From Ktedonobacteria bacterium brp13 (GTDB taxonomy: Bacteria; Chloroflexota; Ktedonobacteria; Ktedonobacterales; Ktedonobacteraceae): 64,000 bases of DNA. The notes below the pieces were generated by a model that made no database searches, was not told the DNA's origin, and saw only the letters and a program-made list of their open reading frames with translations. Made by a program: the position numbers and the translations under genes. Positions 17,496 to 25,747 of the stretch are shown here, one piece after another (the first letter of the stretch is position 1; the number at the start of each line of letters is the position of its first letter). The stretch spans positions 6,427,485-6,491,484 of the forward strand of contig AP024096.1 in assembly GCA_015099395.1 (NCBI GenBank), read 5' to 3'.

Positions 17496-19316
17496 GTGAT
17501 CAAGTGTAACCGCTGTGGAAGTATGACACCGGCTGGCGCAATTTGTCAGTCGTGTGGTGCACCACTCTCAAACAAGGTTGACAATGGGTTTTCGCCCAGT
17601 ATGGGGCATCAAGAGCAACCCGAATTGCCAGCCTGGTTGGAGTCGTTGCGTGCGGGTGAACGCCCGGCGGCACCTGCGGATAATCCAACGAGTTTCTCTC
17701 CGGCCGATTTAATAGAAGAGGGTTCTCTGCCTGATTGGATGCGTGCAGAGCGTAATGAGCGTGATAATACGTCTGCTAATCCGGCCATTCAACGCCCATC
17801 GGCGTATCCCGAGCAGCCTGCTGCCAATGGGGAATTTGCGCCGCAGAGCTTTACTGCAAATTCATTAATTGATGAGAAATCTTTACCATCCTGGATGCAA
17901 GAGGAGAGGTCATCTAATCCTCCATCGTCTCCAGGGGGCCTGGCTGCGTCCAGTCTGGTCCAGCCGAGTGACTTGCCCGAATGGATGAGGTCACTGCAAC
18001 CGCCATCTGTACCATCTGCACCTGCCGCAAATTCTGCTCCGGCGCAGCGTGTGACTCCGGTGCAACCCGTACAACAGTCTGCGCCATCTGCCGCTATTCC
18101 TGGATCACCTACTGGTGGATCGGCCTTCTCTGCGCATGATCTGATCGATCCGCAGTCGTTGCCATCCTGGATGCAGTCACCTGCTGAAAATACAGGTCGA
18201 CCCCCTCAATCGACTGTACCACCGACGCCTGCGCCTTCTGCTTATCCAGAGTACCCGCCTGCTGCTCAGGGTGGTCAGGCTGGCCTGGCAGCTTCATCGC
18301 TGCTAGATATGAATGCGTTACCGCAGTGGCTGCGTGAGAGTGGACTTCAGGGTGGCAACAATAATAACAGTAATATGGGAGCGAGGTCACCCCAGGCGGC
18401 ACCCGGCGGTAGCCCGTTCGCACCAGCGCAGACACCAGCCGGTCAGCCAGATACTGGACGGGTGGCAGCGTCTTCATTTATTGACATGAACGCGTTACCG
18501 AACTGGCTGCGTTCTAATGATGAGTCACAGGGAAATCCAATGGCTCAGTCACGCACAGGGAGCGGCACCAGTGGAATCAGTGGAATCAGTGGTATCAGTG
18601 GTATCTATAATGGATACAATGTATCTGGTTCGTCTTCGCATGCTGACAATATGCGTGTTCCCAGCCGCCCGCGTGGTGAGGTAAATCAGACCGAGACCAG
18701 CGAGCTGGCTGCGAATGTCTTTGCATCGATGCTTGGTGTTGCATCATCGACACCCAATTTTCCTGGACAGCAGTCATCGTCTGCCAGCAGTCCGCAACAG
18801 CCAGCAGGACAGGGGAACTACCAGCAGCAGCCCGCTCAGGCGAGCCCCTATGGTCAGCCTCCTGCCGCTTATGGGCAGATGAGTCAGGCTGGACAGCCAG
18901 GTTTATCCGGACAGAATTACGGCGCAAGCCCTTATTCTCAAATGAGTCAGGGAAATCCAGGCAGCCAGACAAATATCCCGAATCCGATGGGGAACGCATT
19001 TGGGGGCCAGACAAATATCCCGAATCCCGCAGCCGTCCCCAACACTCCTTCTAGCTTTGGTGGTGGTTATGCTCCAGGGTATGCAAATAATACGCCTGCT
19101 GGCTATAGTGGGGTGTATGGGAATGCCAACCAGGATCAGGGAAGTGCCTCTTCCCTGAATGGGATGTCCAATAACAATAGTATGTCGTCGCCATATGGGA
19201 GTAGTGCTGGGAGTTCGTACTCCTCGGCAGCCTCTCAATCGTCGTCGGCGTCGGATGATCAGAAGAACAAAAAACGCGGAATTTTTGAGGCGATCCGCGA
19301 CTGGCTATCTCGATAG
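17496..19316 (+). CDS. Zinc-ribbon protein with seven LPxW(M/L)(R/Q) motifs
   Basis: A 606-residue, GTG-started protein with GAGGAG before it. Residues 4-20 form a CxxC...CxxC zinc ribbon (CNRCG ... CQSCG). Residues 43-340 carry seven short motifs of the form LP-x-W-(M/L/LE)-(R/Q/S), near 44, 78, 130, 160, 222, 275 and 334. Most sit after a hydrophobic (S)LIDxxxx segment (LIEEGSLPDWMR, LIDEKSLPSWMQ, LIDPQSLPSWMQ, LLDMNALPQWLR, FIDMNALPNWLR), separated by Pro/Ala-rich linkers. Residues 360-370 repeat GIS, and 370-590 are Gln/Gly/Ser/Asn-rich. The C-terminus is amphipathic (KKRGIFEAIRDWLSR). No membrane segment. It looks like a scaffold presenting repeated Trp peptides to a partner; the downstream ATPase is the obvious candidate. 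Role unknown. Confidence 0.8.
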   Translation: MIKCNRCGSMTPAGAICQSCGAPLSNKVDNGFSPSMGHQEQPELPAWLESLRAGERPAAPADNPTSFSPADLIEEGSLPDWMRAERNERDNTSANPAIQRPSAYPEQPAANGEFAPQSFTANSLIDEKSLPSWMQEERSSNPPSSPGGLAASSLVQPSDLPEWMRSLQPPSVPSAPAANSAPAQRVTPVQPVQQSAPSAAIPGSPTGGSAFSAHDLIDPQSLPSWMQSPAENTGRPPQSTVPPTPAPSAYPEYPPAAQGGQAGLAASSLLDMNALPQWLRESGLQGGNNNNSNMGARSPQAAPGGSPFAPAQTPAGQPDTGRVAASSFIDMNALPNWLRSNDESQGNPMAQSRTGSGTSGISGISGISGIYNGYNVSGSSSHADNMRVPSRPRGEVNQTETSELAANVFASMLGVASSTPNFPGQQSSSASSPQQPAGQGNYQQQPAQASPYGQPPAAYGQMSQAGQPGLSGQNYGASPYSQMSQGNPGSQTNIPNPMGNAFGGQTNIPNPAAVPNTPSSFGGGYAPGYANNTPAGYSGVYGNANQDQGSASSLNGMSNNNSMSSPYGSSAGSSYSSAASQSSSASDDQKNKKRGIFEAIRDWLSR

Positions 19317-19341
19317 TCGGAGTTGAAAAAGGATACTGGAA

Positions 19342-21168
19342 ATGTATACACAACCCTATCCAGAGAGTGAGCAGGGGCCGACACAGTCAGGGCATGTGTC
19401 GGCCCCAAACTCCCTGCTGATCGCTGATTGCGGGGCCGTCTTTACCAAGGTCTCTCTCTTTGGACTGGTGGAGGGTCAGTATCGTTTGATGGCCCGTGCA
19501 GAGGCACCATCGACGTTAAAGCCCCCGCAAGAGGATATTTCAGAGGGGATCATGCAAGCCATTAATACGGTCGAATTTATTACTGGCCGTCATTTTGTGG
19601 CAGATAAGCAGATACTTTCGCCTGAACAAGAGAATGGTGATGGTGTCGATATTTTTATTTCGACGATCAGTGCCGGAGAGGCGCTTAGTGTTGGTGTGAT
19701 GGGTGCGGTAAGTTCTGAGTTAGAGAATCTGTCATTACAGGCGGTCTCTGGTCTTTATGCGCAGACGCAAGCGGTGCCATCGCCTTCTTATGTAGCTGCA
19801 ACCTCTGCCGCACAGGTTCCAGGGGGGACTGGTCGTTGGACGCAGGAGCGCGTCTCGCAGGAGTGGGAACGTCAACTTGGTCATCTGCGTGAGGCACAGC
19901 CCCAGGCCATCCTTATTGTAGGAGGCGCGGACGGCCCTGCTGGTCCTACGCCTTTGCAAGAGGCCTGTCAATTGCTAGTGAATGTGGCTCGCGAACAGGG
20001 GAACCCACCGTATTCGGTGGTCTACGCAGGTGCCCCACAATACGTTGAGGCAGTACGGCGCATGCTTCAGGGTGTTGGCGATGTGACGCGTGTCGATCCG
20101 CTGACGACTCAAGGCCAGCTTGGAAAGATCAGTACCGCGATCGGTGCTCTGCATGAGCGTGCGGTTATTCAGCAACTTCCAGGCTATGAGCACTTACGTT
20201 CCTGGTCTGGTGCAAATCCGGTCGCCTCGGCAACCTCGTTGAGCAGTCTGGTACGTTTCCTGGCTCAACATTATGCCATGAATGTGACGGCGGTAGATCT
20301 TGGCGGCTCAACGACGACGGTTATGATCGCTGGTGAGCAGGGTGAGTTTATTCCGATGGTGAATACTGGCATTGGCGTCGGTGCGCATCTCAACGATGTT
20401 CTACAGAAGGTCGGTTTCCAGCGTATCAGTCGCTGGCTGCCATTTACGATCTCTGAAGAAGAGGTACGGCAGTTTGTGCTTGGACATATGCTCCATCCCC
20501 AGACATTGCCGACTGATTCACGTGAGATAGCCATTATCCATGCCTTTGCGCGTGAGGCGATGGCGTTGACGATTGAGATGGCGAAGAAAAATAGTAACGG
20601 ACTGCTGCCTGATACCGATCTGATTCTTGCGACCGGTGGTGCGCTCGCGCATGCACCCAAGTATGGACAGGTAGCAATGATGTTGCTGGACGCACTGCAA
20701 CCGCGTGGTGTGACATCGATGGTCCTGGATAGCACCATGTTGATCGCACAACTGGGAGCTATTGCGACTGTAGCGCCAGTCATGGCGGTGCAGGTCAACG
20801 AGAATGATGCTGTCTCGCATCGTCTTGGTACATGTGTGATTCCGTTCGGTAATGTTCAGCAGGGGCAACTCGCTGTGCGCGTCGGAGTAGAATATAGTAA
20901 TGGGAGACAATTGAACGTTGACGTGATAGGTGGTTCAATTGAAGTGATCCCTTTGCAGGTAAACGAACAGGCGTTGTTAACGTTATTCCCAGCCCCAACG
21001 GTCGATGTCGGGCTTGGCCCTGGCGAGCGTGCACGTGCCGCTGAAGAGATCGATGGTGGTCTGATAGGCCTGATTATTGATGCGCGTGGTCGTCCGCTGG
21101 CATTGCCGAGCGATGAGGCTGAGCGCCAGGCTCGTCTGCTGCAATGGGCACAGGCACTGGGGGCATAA
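19342..21168 (+). CDS. Glutamate mutase L (GlmL/MutL)-family ASKHA ATPase
   Basis: 608 residues with the two-lobed actin/hexokinase/Hsp70 ATPase signatures: the first phosphate loop LLIADCGAVFTKVSLFGL (about 25-42) and the second VDLGGSTTTVMIAG (Asp319-Gly322), then MVNTGIGVGAHLNDVL and DLILATGGALAHAPKYG (adenosine motif). GlmL proteins reactivate B12-dependent glutamate mutase or act as related chaperones. No glmS or glmE (mutase) gene lies here, so the family name gives the fold, not the job. The gene starts 25 bases after the zinc-ribbon/LPxW gene and is followed by the unknown gene at 21212, which suggests a three-gene operon. Confidence 0.87.
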   Translation: MYTQPYPESEQGPTQSGHVSAPNSLLIADCGAVFTKVSLFGLVEGQYRLMARAEAPSTLKPPQEDISEGIMQAINTVEFITGRHFVADKQILSPEQENGDGVDIFISTISAGEALSVGVMGAVSSELENLSLQAVSGLYAQTQAVPSPSYVAATSAAQVPGGTGRWTQERVSQEWERQLGHLREAQPQAILIVGGADGPAGPTPLQEACQLLVNVAREQGNPPYSVVYAGAPQYVEAVRRMLQGVGDVTRVDPLTTQGQLGKISTAIGALHERAVIQQLPGYEHLRSWSGANPVASATSLSSLVRFLAQHYAMNVTAVDLGGSTTTVMIAGEQGEFIPMVNTGIGVGAHLNDVLQKVGFQRISRWLPFTISEEEVRQFVLGHMLHPQTLPTDSREIAIIHAFAREAMALTIEMAKKNSNGLLPDTDLILATGGALAHAPKYGQVAMMLLDALQPRGVTSMVLDSTMLIAQLGAIATVAPVMAVQVNENDAVSHRLGTCVIPFGNVQQGQLAVRVGVEYSNGRQLNVDVIGGSIEVIPLQVNEQALLTLFPAPTVDVGLGPGERARAAEEIDGGLIGLIIDARGRPLALPSDEAERQARLLQWAQALGA

Positions 21169-21211
21169 CTCTATAGCAAGATCAAGATAAAAGACATGGG
21201 AGGTGCTCGCC

Positions 21212-22129
21212 ATGACCAATCCTTATGGGTGGTCCGTTATACCACGGCTTCTCGTCAAGAAAGAGCGTTGGCCCGGTGGAGCACAGGCGCGTGGCATCCC
21301 ATTAGTATATCCTGGTCAGGAGGTTGTGCCTGATCAACCTGTGCTACGTATGGATCCGCTCATACCTTTACGTAGCAGCGAGATTCCGGCGGGTCTGCAT
21401 GGCCGTGTCGTAGGTTTTACGCATCGTGGCGGCGTGGTAATTGAGAGCAAGGCTGCTCTGGTGCAGGGAGCTGTAGGTGCGGGTAACCAGGTGGCAGGAG
21501 TGCTCTCAATGTGGCGTGCTGGCGGTGTAGGTTATATTCCGCATACGATACCACCAGGTGCCTTGCTGATAGTGCCGGGTCCACTGACCTTTACACTGCT
21601 ACGGCGTGCCTTAAATTCAGGTGTCAATGGTATCATTGCCAGTAGTATCGCGTTGCACGATCTGGAAGGCTTTCTGCGGACCGACTTTCTGCAACTGCTC
21701 CGTACTAAAAATATCGACCAGGCGCAGATGCAACTTCCACCGTTGACGCTACTATTGACCGAAGGGATCGGCTCCTCGATTATGCCGGCCCATGTTATCA
21801 ATCTCTTACACCATTATGAAGGTTCGGTTGGTCTGCTCTCAGGGGTTACCTCATTACGCTATAATCTTTATCCCGATCTACTGATCTCGCCCCCTCTCTC
21901 TGAGACGCAGAAAGATTGGCAACCGGTTCAGCCGGATATCTCGCTCTCTCTAGATGCTCTGGTGCGTATTCGTGGCGGAGAACGGGCAGGGGCAATCGGT
22001 TATATCGACTACTTCTTTGTGTATGCCCAACCGTTTCGTTCAGGGATACGCACACGAGCAGTGCGCTTACGGATGCCAGATGGTTCGTTTTATGTGGTAC
22101 CACTTTCAACGATTGAGCGGATTGGTTGA
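21212..22129 (+). CDS. Conserved protein of unknown function with KOW-like end, operon partner of GlmL-like ATPase
   Basis: 305 residues from the ATG at 21212, with GGGAGGT upstream. A beta-rich N-terminal region (LVYPGQEVVPDQPVLRMDP ... IPAGLHGRVVGFTHRGGVV) resembles a barrel-sandwich fold. The middle is mixed alpha/beta (IPPGALLIVPGPLTFTLLR, GVNGIIASSIALHDLEGFL, LPPLTLLLTEGIG). The C-terminal strands ALVRIRGGERAGAIGYI resemble a KOW/SH3-type barrel. No catalytic motif found. It is 43 bases downstream of the GlmL-like gene in the same direction and is likely functionally coupled to it; I cannot assign a biochemical role. Confidence 0.75.
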   Translation: MTNPYGWSVIPRLLVKKERWPGGAQARGIPLVYPGQEVVPDQPVLRMDPLIPLRSSEIPAGLHGRVVGFTHRGGVVIESKAALVQGAVGAGNQVAGVLSMWRAGGVGYIPHTIPPGALLIVPGPLTFTLLRRALNSGVNGIIASSIALHDLEGFLRTDFLQLLRTKNIDQAQMQLPPLTLLLTEGIGSSIMPAHVINLLHHYEGSVGLLSGVTSLRYNLYPDLLISPPLSETQKDWQPVQPDISLSLDALVRIRGGERAGAIGYIDYFFVYAQPFRSGIRTRAVRLRMPDGSFYVVPLSTIERIG

Positions 22130-22272
22130 TGGATGGCTGTTATGTCGCCTGTGTTGTGTTGAGAGAGACGCGTTGGTTGATAGGGTGGAAGGGTGGAGGA
22201 GAGGCGCAGGCATTGTTGTGCTGTGCGTGCTCTCGCTCCGTGCGCAATGCAGGACCATGTTGCTTATAGATA

Positions 22273-23859
22273 TCAGGCCAGTTGGATCAGAGAACGGCCC
22301 TGCATATCTTTTGGTTGTGGGAGATGCATGATCTGTAAGATCGTAGGTGAAACATCGGCCAGGATACCATCGCTGCGCAGTTTAGCCTGTGCATATTGTG
22401 GTGCCACAAGATAGAGCGGTACCGGATAGGTTGTGTGTGAGGTTAGTGGTTTGCCCGTCTTGTAGTCGATGAGTTGTTCCGCATTCCCGTGGTCGGCTGT
22501 GATCAGGACATCTCCGCCAACGGCCAGGGTTGTTTCGACGACACGACCAACACAAGTATCAACGGTCTCGACGGCCTTCATAGTTGCTTCGATGACACCG
22601 GTATGACCGACCATGTCTGCGTTCGCGTAGTTCATAATGATCAGATCGTACTTTCCGCTGCGGATGCGCTCTATCGCGCCATCTGTAACCCCTTTAGCAC
22701 TCATTTCTGGTTCAAGATCGTAGGTTGGCACCTTCGGTGATTGGATCATATTCCGATCCTCATTCTGGAAGGGGACCTCGCGGCGACCATTAATGAAGAA
22801 GGTTACATGGGCATATTTCTCGGTCTCAGCTGTATGGAACTGGAAGAGACCATGTTCCGCGATAACGCGTGCCAGAGGCATTTCGACCTCGTCAGCGGCG
22901 AAGGCCAGCTCTGCATTCAGTCCCTCTTCGTAGCGAGTGGTCATGACATAGACCAGGTCGTTGATCACGGGTCCGCGCTCGAACTTATCTTTGGCCAGAG
23001 GAGTCAGAGGATCCATGACAAAGGCCTTTGTGAGCTGACGAGCACGATCGGGGCGGAAATTATAATGGATAACCGCATCGCCTGCCTGAACGGTGGCTAC
23101 CGGGTGTCCGTCTTCCATGATGACCGTCGGCAAAATAAACTCATCTGTCACGTCATCGTCGTAGTTCTGCTGGATAGCTGCCAGCGCAGAATCGGCCTGT
23201 TTCCCCTCACCTTTTGTCATCGCATTGTAGGTTGCGCCAGTGCGTTCCCAGCGATTGTCACGGTCCATGGCGTAGTAGCGACCAGTAACAGTTGCTACCT
23301 TCGCTGGATGCTCGCTATTGATCTCCTGTGCACGCTGCTCCAGACGACGCATAAACTCGATACCACCTGTGGGTGAGGTATCGCGACCATCGGTAAATGA
23401 ATGAATATAGACATGCTCAATCTCGTTCCTCTTAGCCAGGAGGAGGAGGGCCTCTAAATGTGTCTCGTGAGCATGCACACCGCCATCGCCAAGCAGGCCG
23501 CAGATGTGGAGCTGCGACTGATTCTTTTTGACGTGCGCGATGGCCTTAAGATAGGCAGGATTCTCGAAGAAACTGCCATCATCAATTGACTCGCTGACCC
23601 GTGTGAAGTCTTGCAGGACACGTTTACCCGCGCCAATGTTCTGGTGACCGACCTCTGAGTTTCCCATCTGTCCATCAGGCAGGCCGACTGCCAGGCCCGA
23701 GGTACGCACCGAGGTCGAAGGCCACTCGCGTGCGAGTTTATCGATATTGGGCGTCCGCGCCATAGCGATCGCATTCCCATCTTTGCGTGGATTAATACCC
23801 CAGCCATCCATGATAACCAGGACAAAAGGACGTCGCCGCCCCGAAGATGCTGTACTCAT
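22273..23859 (-). CDS. gpmI: 2,3-bisphosphoglycerate-independent phosphoglycerate mutase
   Basis: Interconverts 3- and 2-phosphoglycerate in glycolysis/gluconeogenesis through a phosphoserine intermediate and two metals. At 528 residues it has the usual iPGM length. Landmarks: VIMDGWGINPRKDGNAI (Asp18), the catalytic serine in QMGNSEVGH (Ser68), HIHSFTDGRDTSPTGG, HYNFRPDRARQL, FFINGRREVPFQNEDR, NYANADMVGHTG and ITADHGNAEQ. The 5' leader contains palindromic repeat copy D about 30 bases upstream of the start. It converges with the unknown gene ending at 22129. Confidence 0.96.
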   Translation of the reverse strand: MSTASSGRRRPFVLVIMDGWGINPRKDGNAIAMARTPNIDKLAREWPSTSVRTSGLAVGLPDGQMGNSEVGHQNIGAGKRVLQDFTRVSESIDDGSFFENPAYLKAIAHVKKNQSQLHICGLLGDGGVHAHETHLEALLLLAKRNEIEHVYIHSFTDGRDTSPTGGIEFMRRLEQRAQEINSEHPAKVATVTGRYYAMDRDNRWERTGATYNAMTKGEGKQADSALAAIQQNYDDDVTDEFILPTVIMEDGHPVATVQAGDAVIHYNFRPDRARQLTKAFVMDPLTPLAKDKFERGPVINDLVYVMTTRYEEGLNAELAFAADEVEMPLARVIAEHGLFQFHTAETEKYAHVTFFINGRREVPFQNEDRNMIQSPKVPTYDLEPEMSAKGVTDGAIERIRSGKYDLIIMNYANADMVGHTGVIEATMKAVETVDTCVGRVVETTLAVGGDVLITADHGNAEQLIDYKTGKPLTSHTTYPVPLYLVAPQYAQAKLRSDGILADVSPTILQIMHLPQPKDMQGRSLIQLA

Positions 23860-23890
23860 AAAATTTCACTTCACTCCACAATACTGACTG

Positions 23891-23952
23891 CTTATTCAAG
23901 AACCTTGAGCCGCACGATAGATGTAAGTGGCGCTGGTTCTCGGAATAAGACC
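23891..23952. repeat. Palindromic repeat, copy D (upstream of gpmI)
   Basis: Arms CTTATTCAAGAACC (23891-23904) and GGTTCTCGGAATAAG (23935-23949) pair with small mismatches. The end GGTTCTCGGAATAAGAC shares CGGAATAAGA with copy B. Lies in the leader of gpmI on the minus strand. Confidence 0.6.
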
Positions 23953-24208
23953 GTAAGAAAACAACAAATTACCGTCCTCATTGTAGCATGCAGAGCTCTG
24001 GCAAGGTAGCCATGGCTGCTATTGCTGATTTGATTTGCGGCGCGAACTTTCGTATAGCTCTATAGAGATGTGAATGCACATAGTATCTGTTTGCAGCCAC
24101 TGACTCATAAAAAACGTATACAACGTATACCTGGAAGAATATTTGTGACATATTCTTGCACTGCTGTAGAAGTCCAAAGCTACACAGGGTTATAAAGAAG
24201 GAAGCAGT

Positions 24209-25213
24209 ATGGATAGATTACGTGAACGCTCGTTGGCCCGTAGAGCACAACAGAGGGTTGTAGCGCTTGCTGTAGTGGTCGGTTTGTTTGTGCTAACGAC
24301 CACCATGGCGCTGGCCAGTTCAGTCCATATCAGTGATCAGATGGGTGTGCTCAATAAAAGTAGCATCCAGAACGCAGCCTCCTCGCTCCCCTATCCCGTC
24401 TCTGTTTATTCGACCAATTATTCAGGTTCTGGTAGCGCATTTGACAATACGGCAAAGACCCATCTGAATAAAAACAACATTGTCATAGCTTTTATGAGTC
24501 ATCATGTTGCTGTTGTCTATGGTAGTCAGGTGCCGTTGACGACTACCCAGGCTCAAGATGCTGTGCGTGCATTCGGACAGACGTATCAGAGCAGTCAAAG
24601 CTACACGAATGCTACTGTCGCGGCCCTCAACTCGTTGAATAGTTCATTGAGTTCGTCACAGAATAGGGGCTCAACATCGTCGGGTATTGTCGGTGGTAGT
24701 ACTGGAAGTGCGTTTAGTCTGACGTCGTGTTGCATAGGACTATTCGTGGTGGCATTGCTTATCGGGGTAGTCTTTGCTGTTATGCGTCGTGGTCGGCGTG
24801 GCGGTGCTGGTAGTGGTGGTTTTGGTGGCTTTGGCGGCTTTGGTAATCGTTTCAATCGCCAGAATATGCCGCCCAATAACTATCCCTACGATCCTAACTA
24901 TCCTAATGGCTATCCCCCCAATTATCAAGGACCGTATCCTCAGCAAGGAGGTGGTATAGGCCCATTGGGCGCTGGTGGACTGGGTGCGGCAGCCGGTGGT
25001 TTCCTGGGTTATGAGTTGGGGAAGAATGCTGGTGAGCGCGAGCGCGAGCGTGACGATGATGGCGGTGGTTTTGGTGGTGGTGCGAGCGGAGACTTTGGCG
25101 GAAACGATAATGGTGGTGGCTTTGGTGGAGGTGCCGGTGGAGACTTTGGAGGTGGCGGAAACGATAATGGTGGTGGTGGAGATTTCGGTGGCGGTGTCGG
25201 TGGTAACTTCTAG
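24209..25213 (+). CDS. Secreted/membrane TPM-like protein with Gly-rich tail
   Basis: 334 residues. A basic N-terminus and hydrophobic stretch (about 17-38, VVALAVVVGLFVLTTTMALA) form a signal peptide or anchor. The next region (about 40-150) has the TPM-domain pattern (VHISDQMGVLNKSSI near the start, AQDAVRAFGQTYQSSQSY near the end). One transmembrane segment follows (about 171-195), then a basic RRGRRGG, Asn/Pro/Tyr-rich linker and a Gly-rich, Phe-containing C-terminus (GGGFGGG repeats). This matches YgcG-type TPM proteins, whose biochemical role is mostly unknown. GAAGGAAG precedes the ATG. Direct CGTATAC repeats lie near 24115-24130. Confidence 0.75.
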   Translation: MDRLRERSLARRAQQRVVALAVVVGLFVLTTTMALASSVHISDQMGVLNKSSIQNAASSLPYPVSVYSTNYSGSGSAFDNTAKTHLNKNNIVIAFMSHHVAVVYGSQVPLTTTQAQDAVRAFGQTYQSSQSYTNATVAALNSLNSSLSSSQNRGSTSSGIVGGSTGSAFSLTSCCIGLFVVALLIGVVFAVMRRGRRGGAGSGGFGGFGGFGNRFNRQNMPPNNYPYDPNYPNGYPPNYQGPYPQQGGGIGPLGAGGLGAAAGGFLGYELGKNAGERERERDDDGGGFGGGASGDFGGNDNGGGFGGGAGGDFGGGGNDNGGGGDFGGGVGGNF

Positions 25214-25240
25214 ATTTGGTTTGAGGATAGGATAGAAAGA

Positions 25241-25278
25241 AAAGGCAGCGATGGGACGTATGTTCTGTCGCTGCCTTT
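25241..25278. terminator. Bidirectional terminator between TPM-like gene and atpC
   Basis: Arms AAAGGCAGCGA (25241-25251) and TCGCTGCCTTT (25268-25278) pair perfectly over 11 bp. A T-rich tract (TTTCTTTTTCT) follows on the plus strand and TTTCTTTC on the minus strand. It serves the converging genes ending at 25213 and 25286. Confidence 0.85.
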
Positions 25279-25285
25279 TCTTTTT

Positions 25286-25744
25286 CTATCGGCCAGTATC
25301 CAGTGGTGCATTGATGCGGCGGTTACTGCTGTGGCGGGCGAGCTCAACCACTTTGATGCGGTTGATGGCACGCATGAGTGCAGCGTGCAGTTCAGCTCGG
25401 TTGCGATTGGACTCGACGTTGGCCAGACTCTCTTGTGCACGACGGCGTGCCTCTTCAGCTCTGGCTTCATCGATATCATCTGCGTTTTCAGCTGTGTCGG
25501 CCAGTACCGTGACGCGGTCATTGGAGACTTCGAGGAAGCCGCCGGAGATGAAGAAGATGTCTTCAGCTCCATGTAGCTTGATCTTCAGCGGTCCAATGCC
25601 CAGTAGGGCGAGTAGGGGGGCATGCTCTGGGAGGATACCCAGCTCTCCGTCTGCTCCTGGTGCGTCAACGATCTCGGCTTCACCGTTGTATAATTCACGC
25701 TCAGCGGTAACGACTTCGACATGCAATGTGTTGCCTGTCGCCAT
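25286..25744 (-). CDS. atpC: ATP synthase epsilon subunit
   Basis: Central-stalk subunit of the F1 motor and regulator of ATP hydrolysis. 152 residues: the N-terminal beta-sandwich (LHVEVVTAERELYNGEAEIVDAPGADGELGILPEHAPLL) and a C-terminal helical hairpin (DDIDEARAEEARRRAQESL). Last gene of the operon, starting 3 bases after the atpD stop; the bidirectional terminator at 25241-25278 follows it. Confidence 0.97.
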   Translation of the reverse strand: MATGNTLHVEVVTAERELYNGEAEIVDAPGADGELGILPEHAPLLALLGIGPLKIKLHGAEDIFFISGGFLEVSNDRVTVLADTAENADDIDEARAEEARRRAQESLANVESNRNRAELHAALMRAINRIKVVELARHSSNRRINAPLDTGR

Positions 25745-25747
25745 CTC

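Noticed and set aside
18580..18605. GIS micro-repeat in the zinc-ribbon gene as a CRISPR-like array
   Set aside because: Units are 9-12 bases, coding, and without spacers; it is a slippage repeat.
19342..21168. Glutamate mutase operon
   Set aside because: Only the GlmL-like ATPase is present; no B12-binding or catalytic subunit lies within reach.
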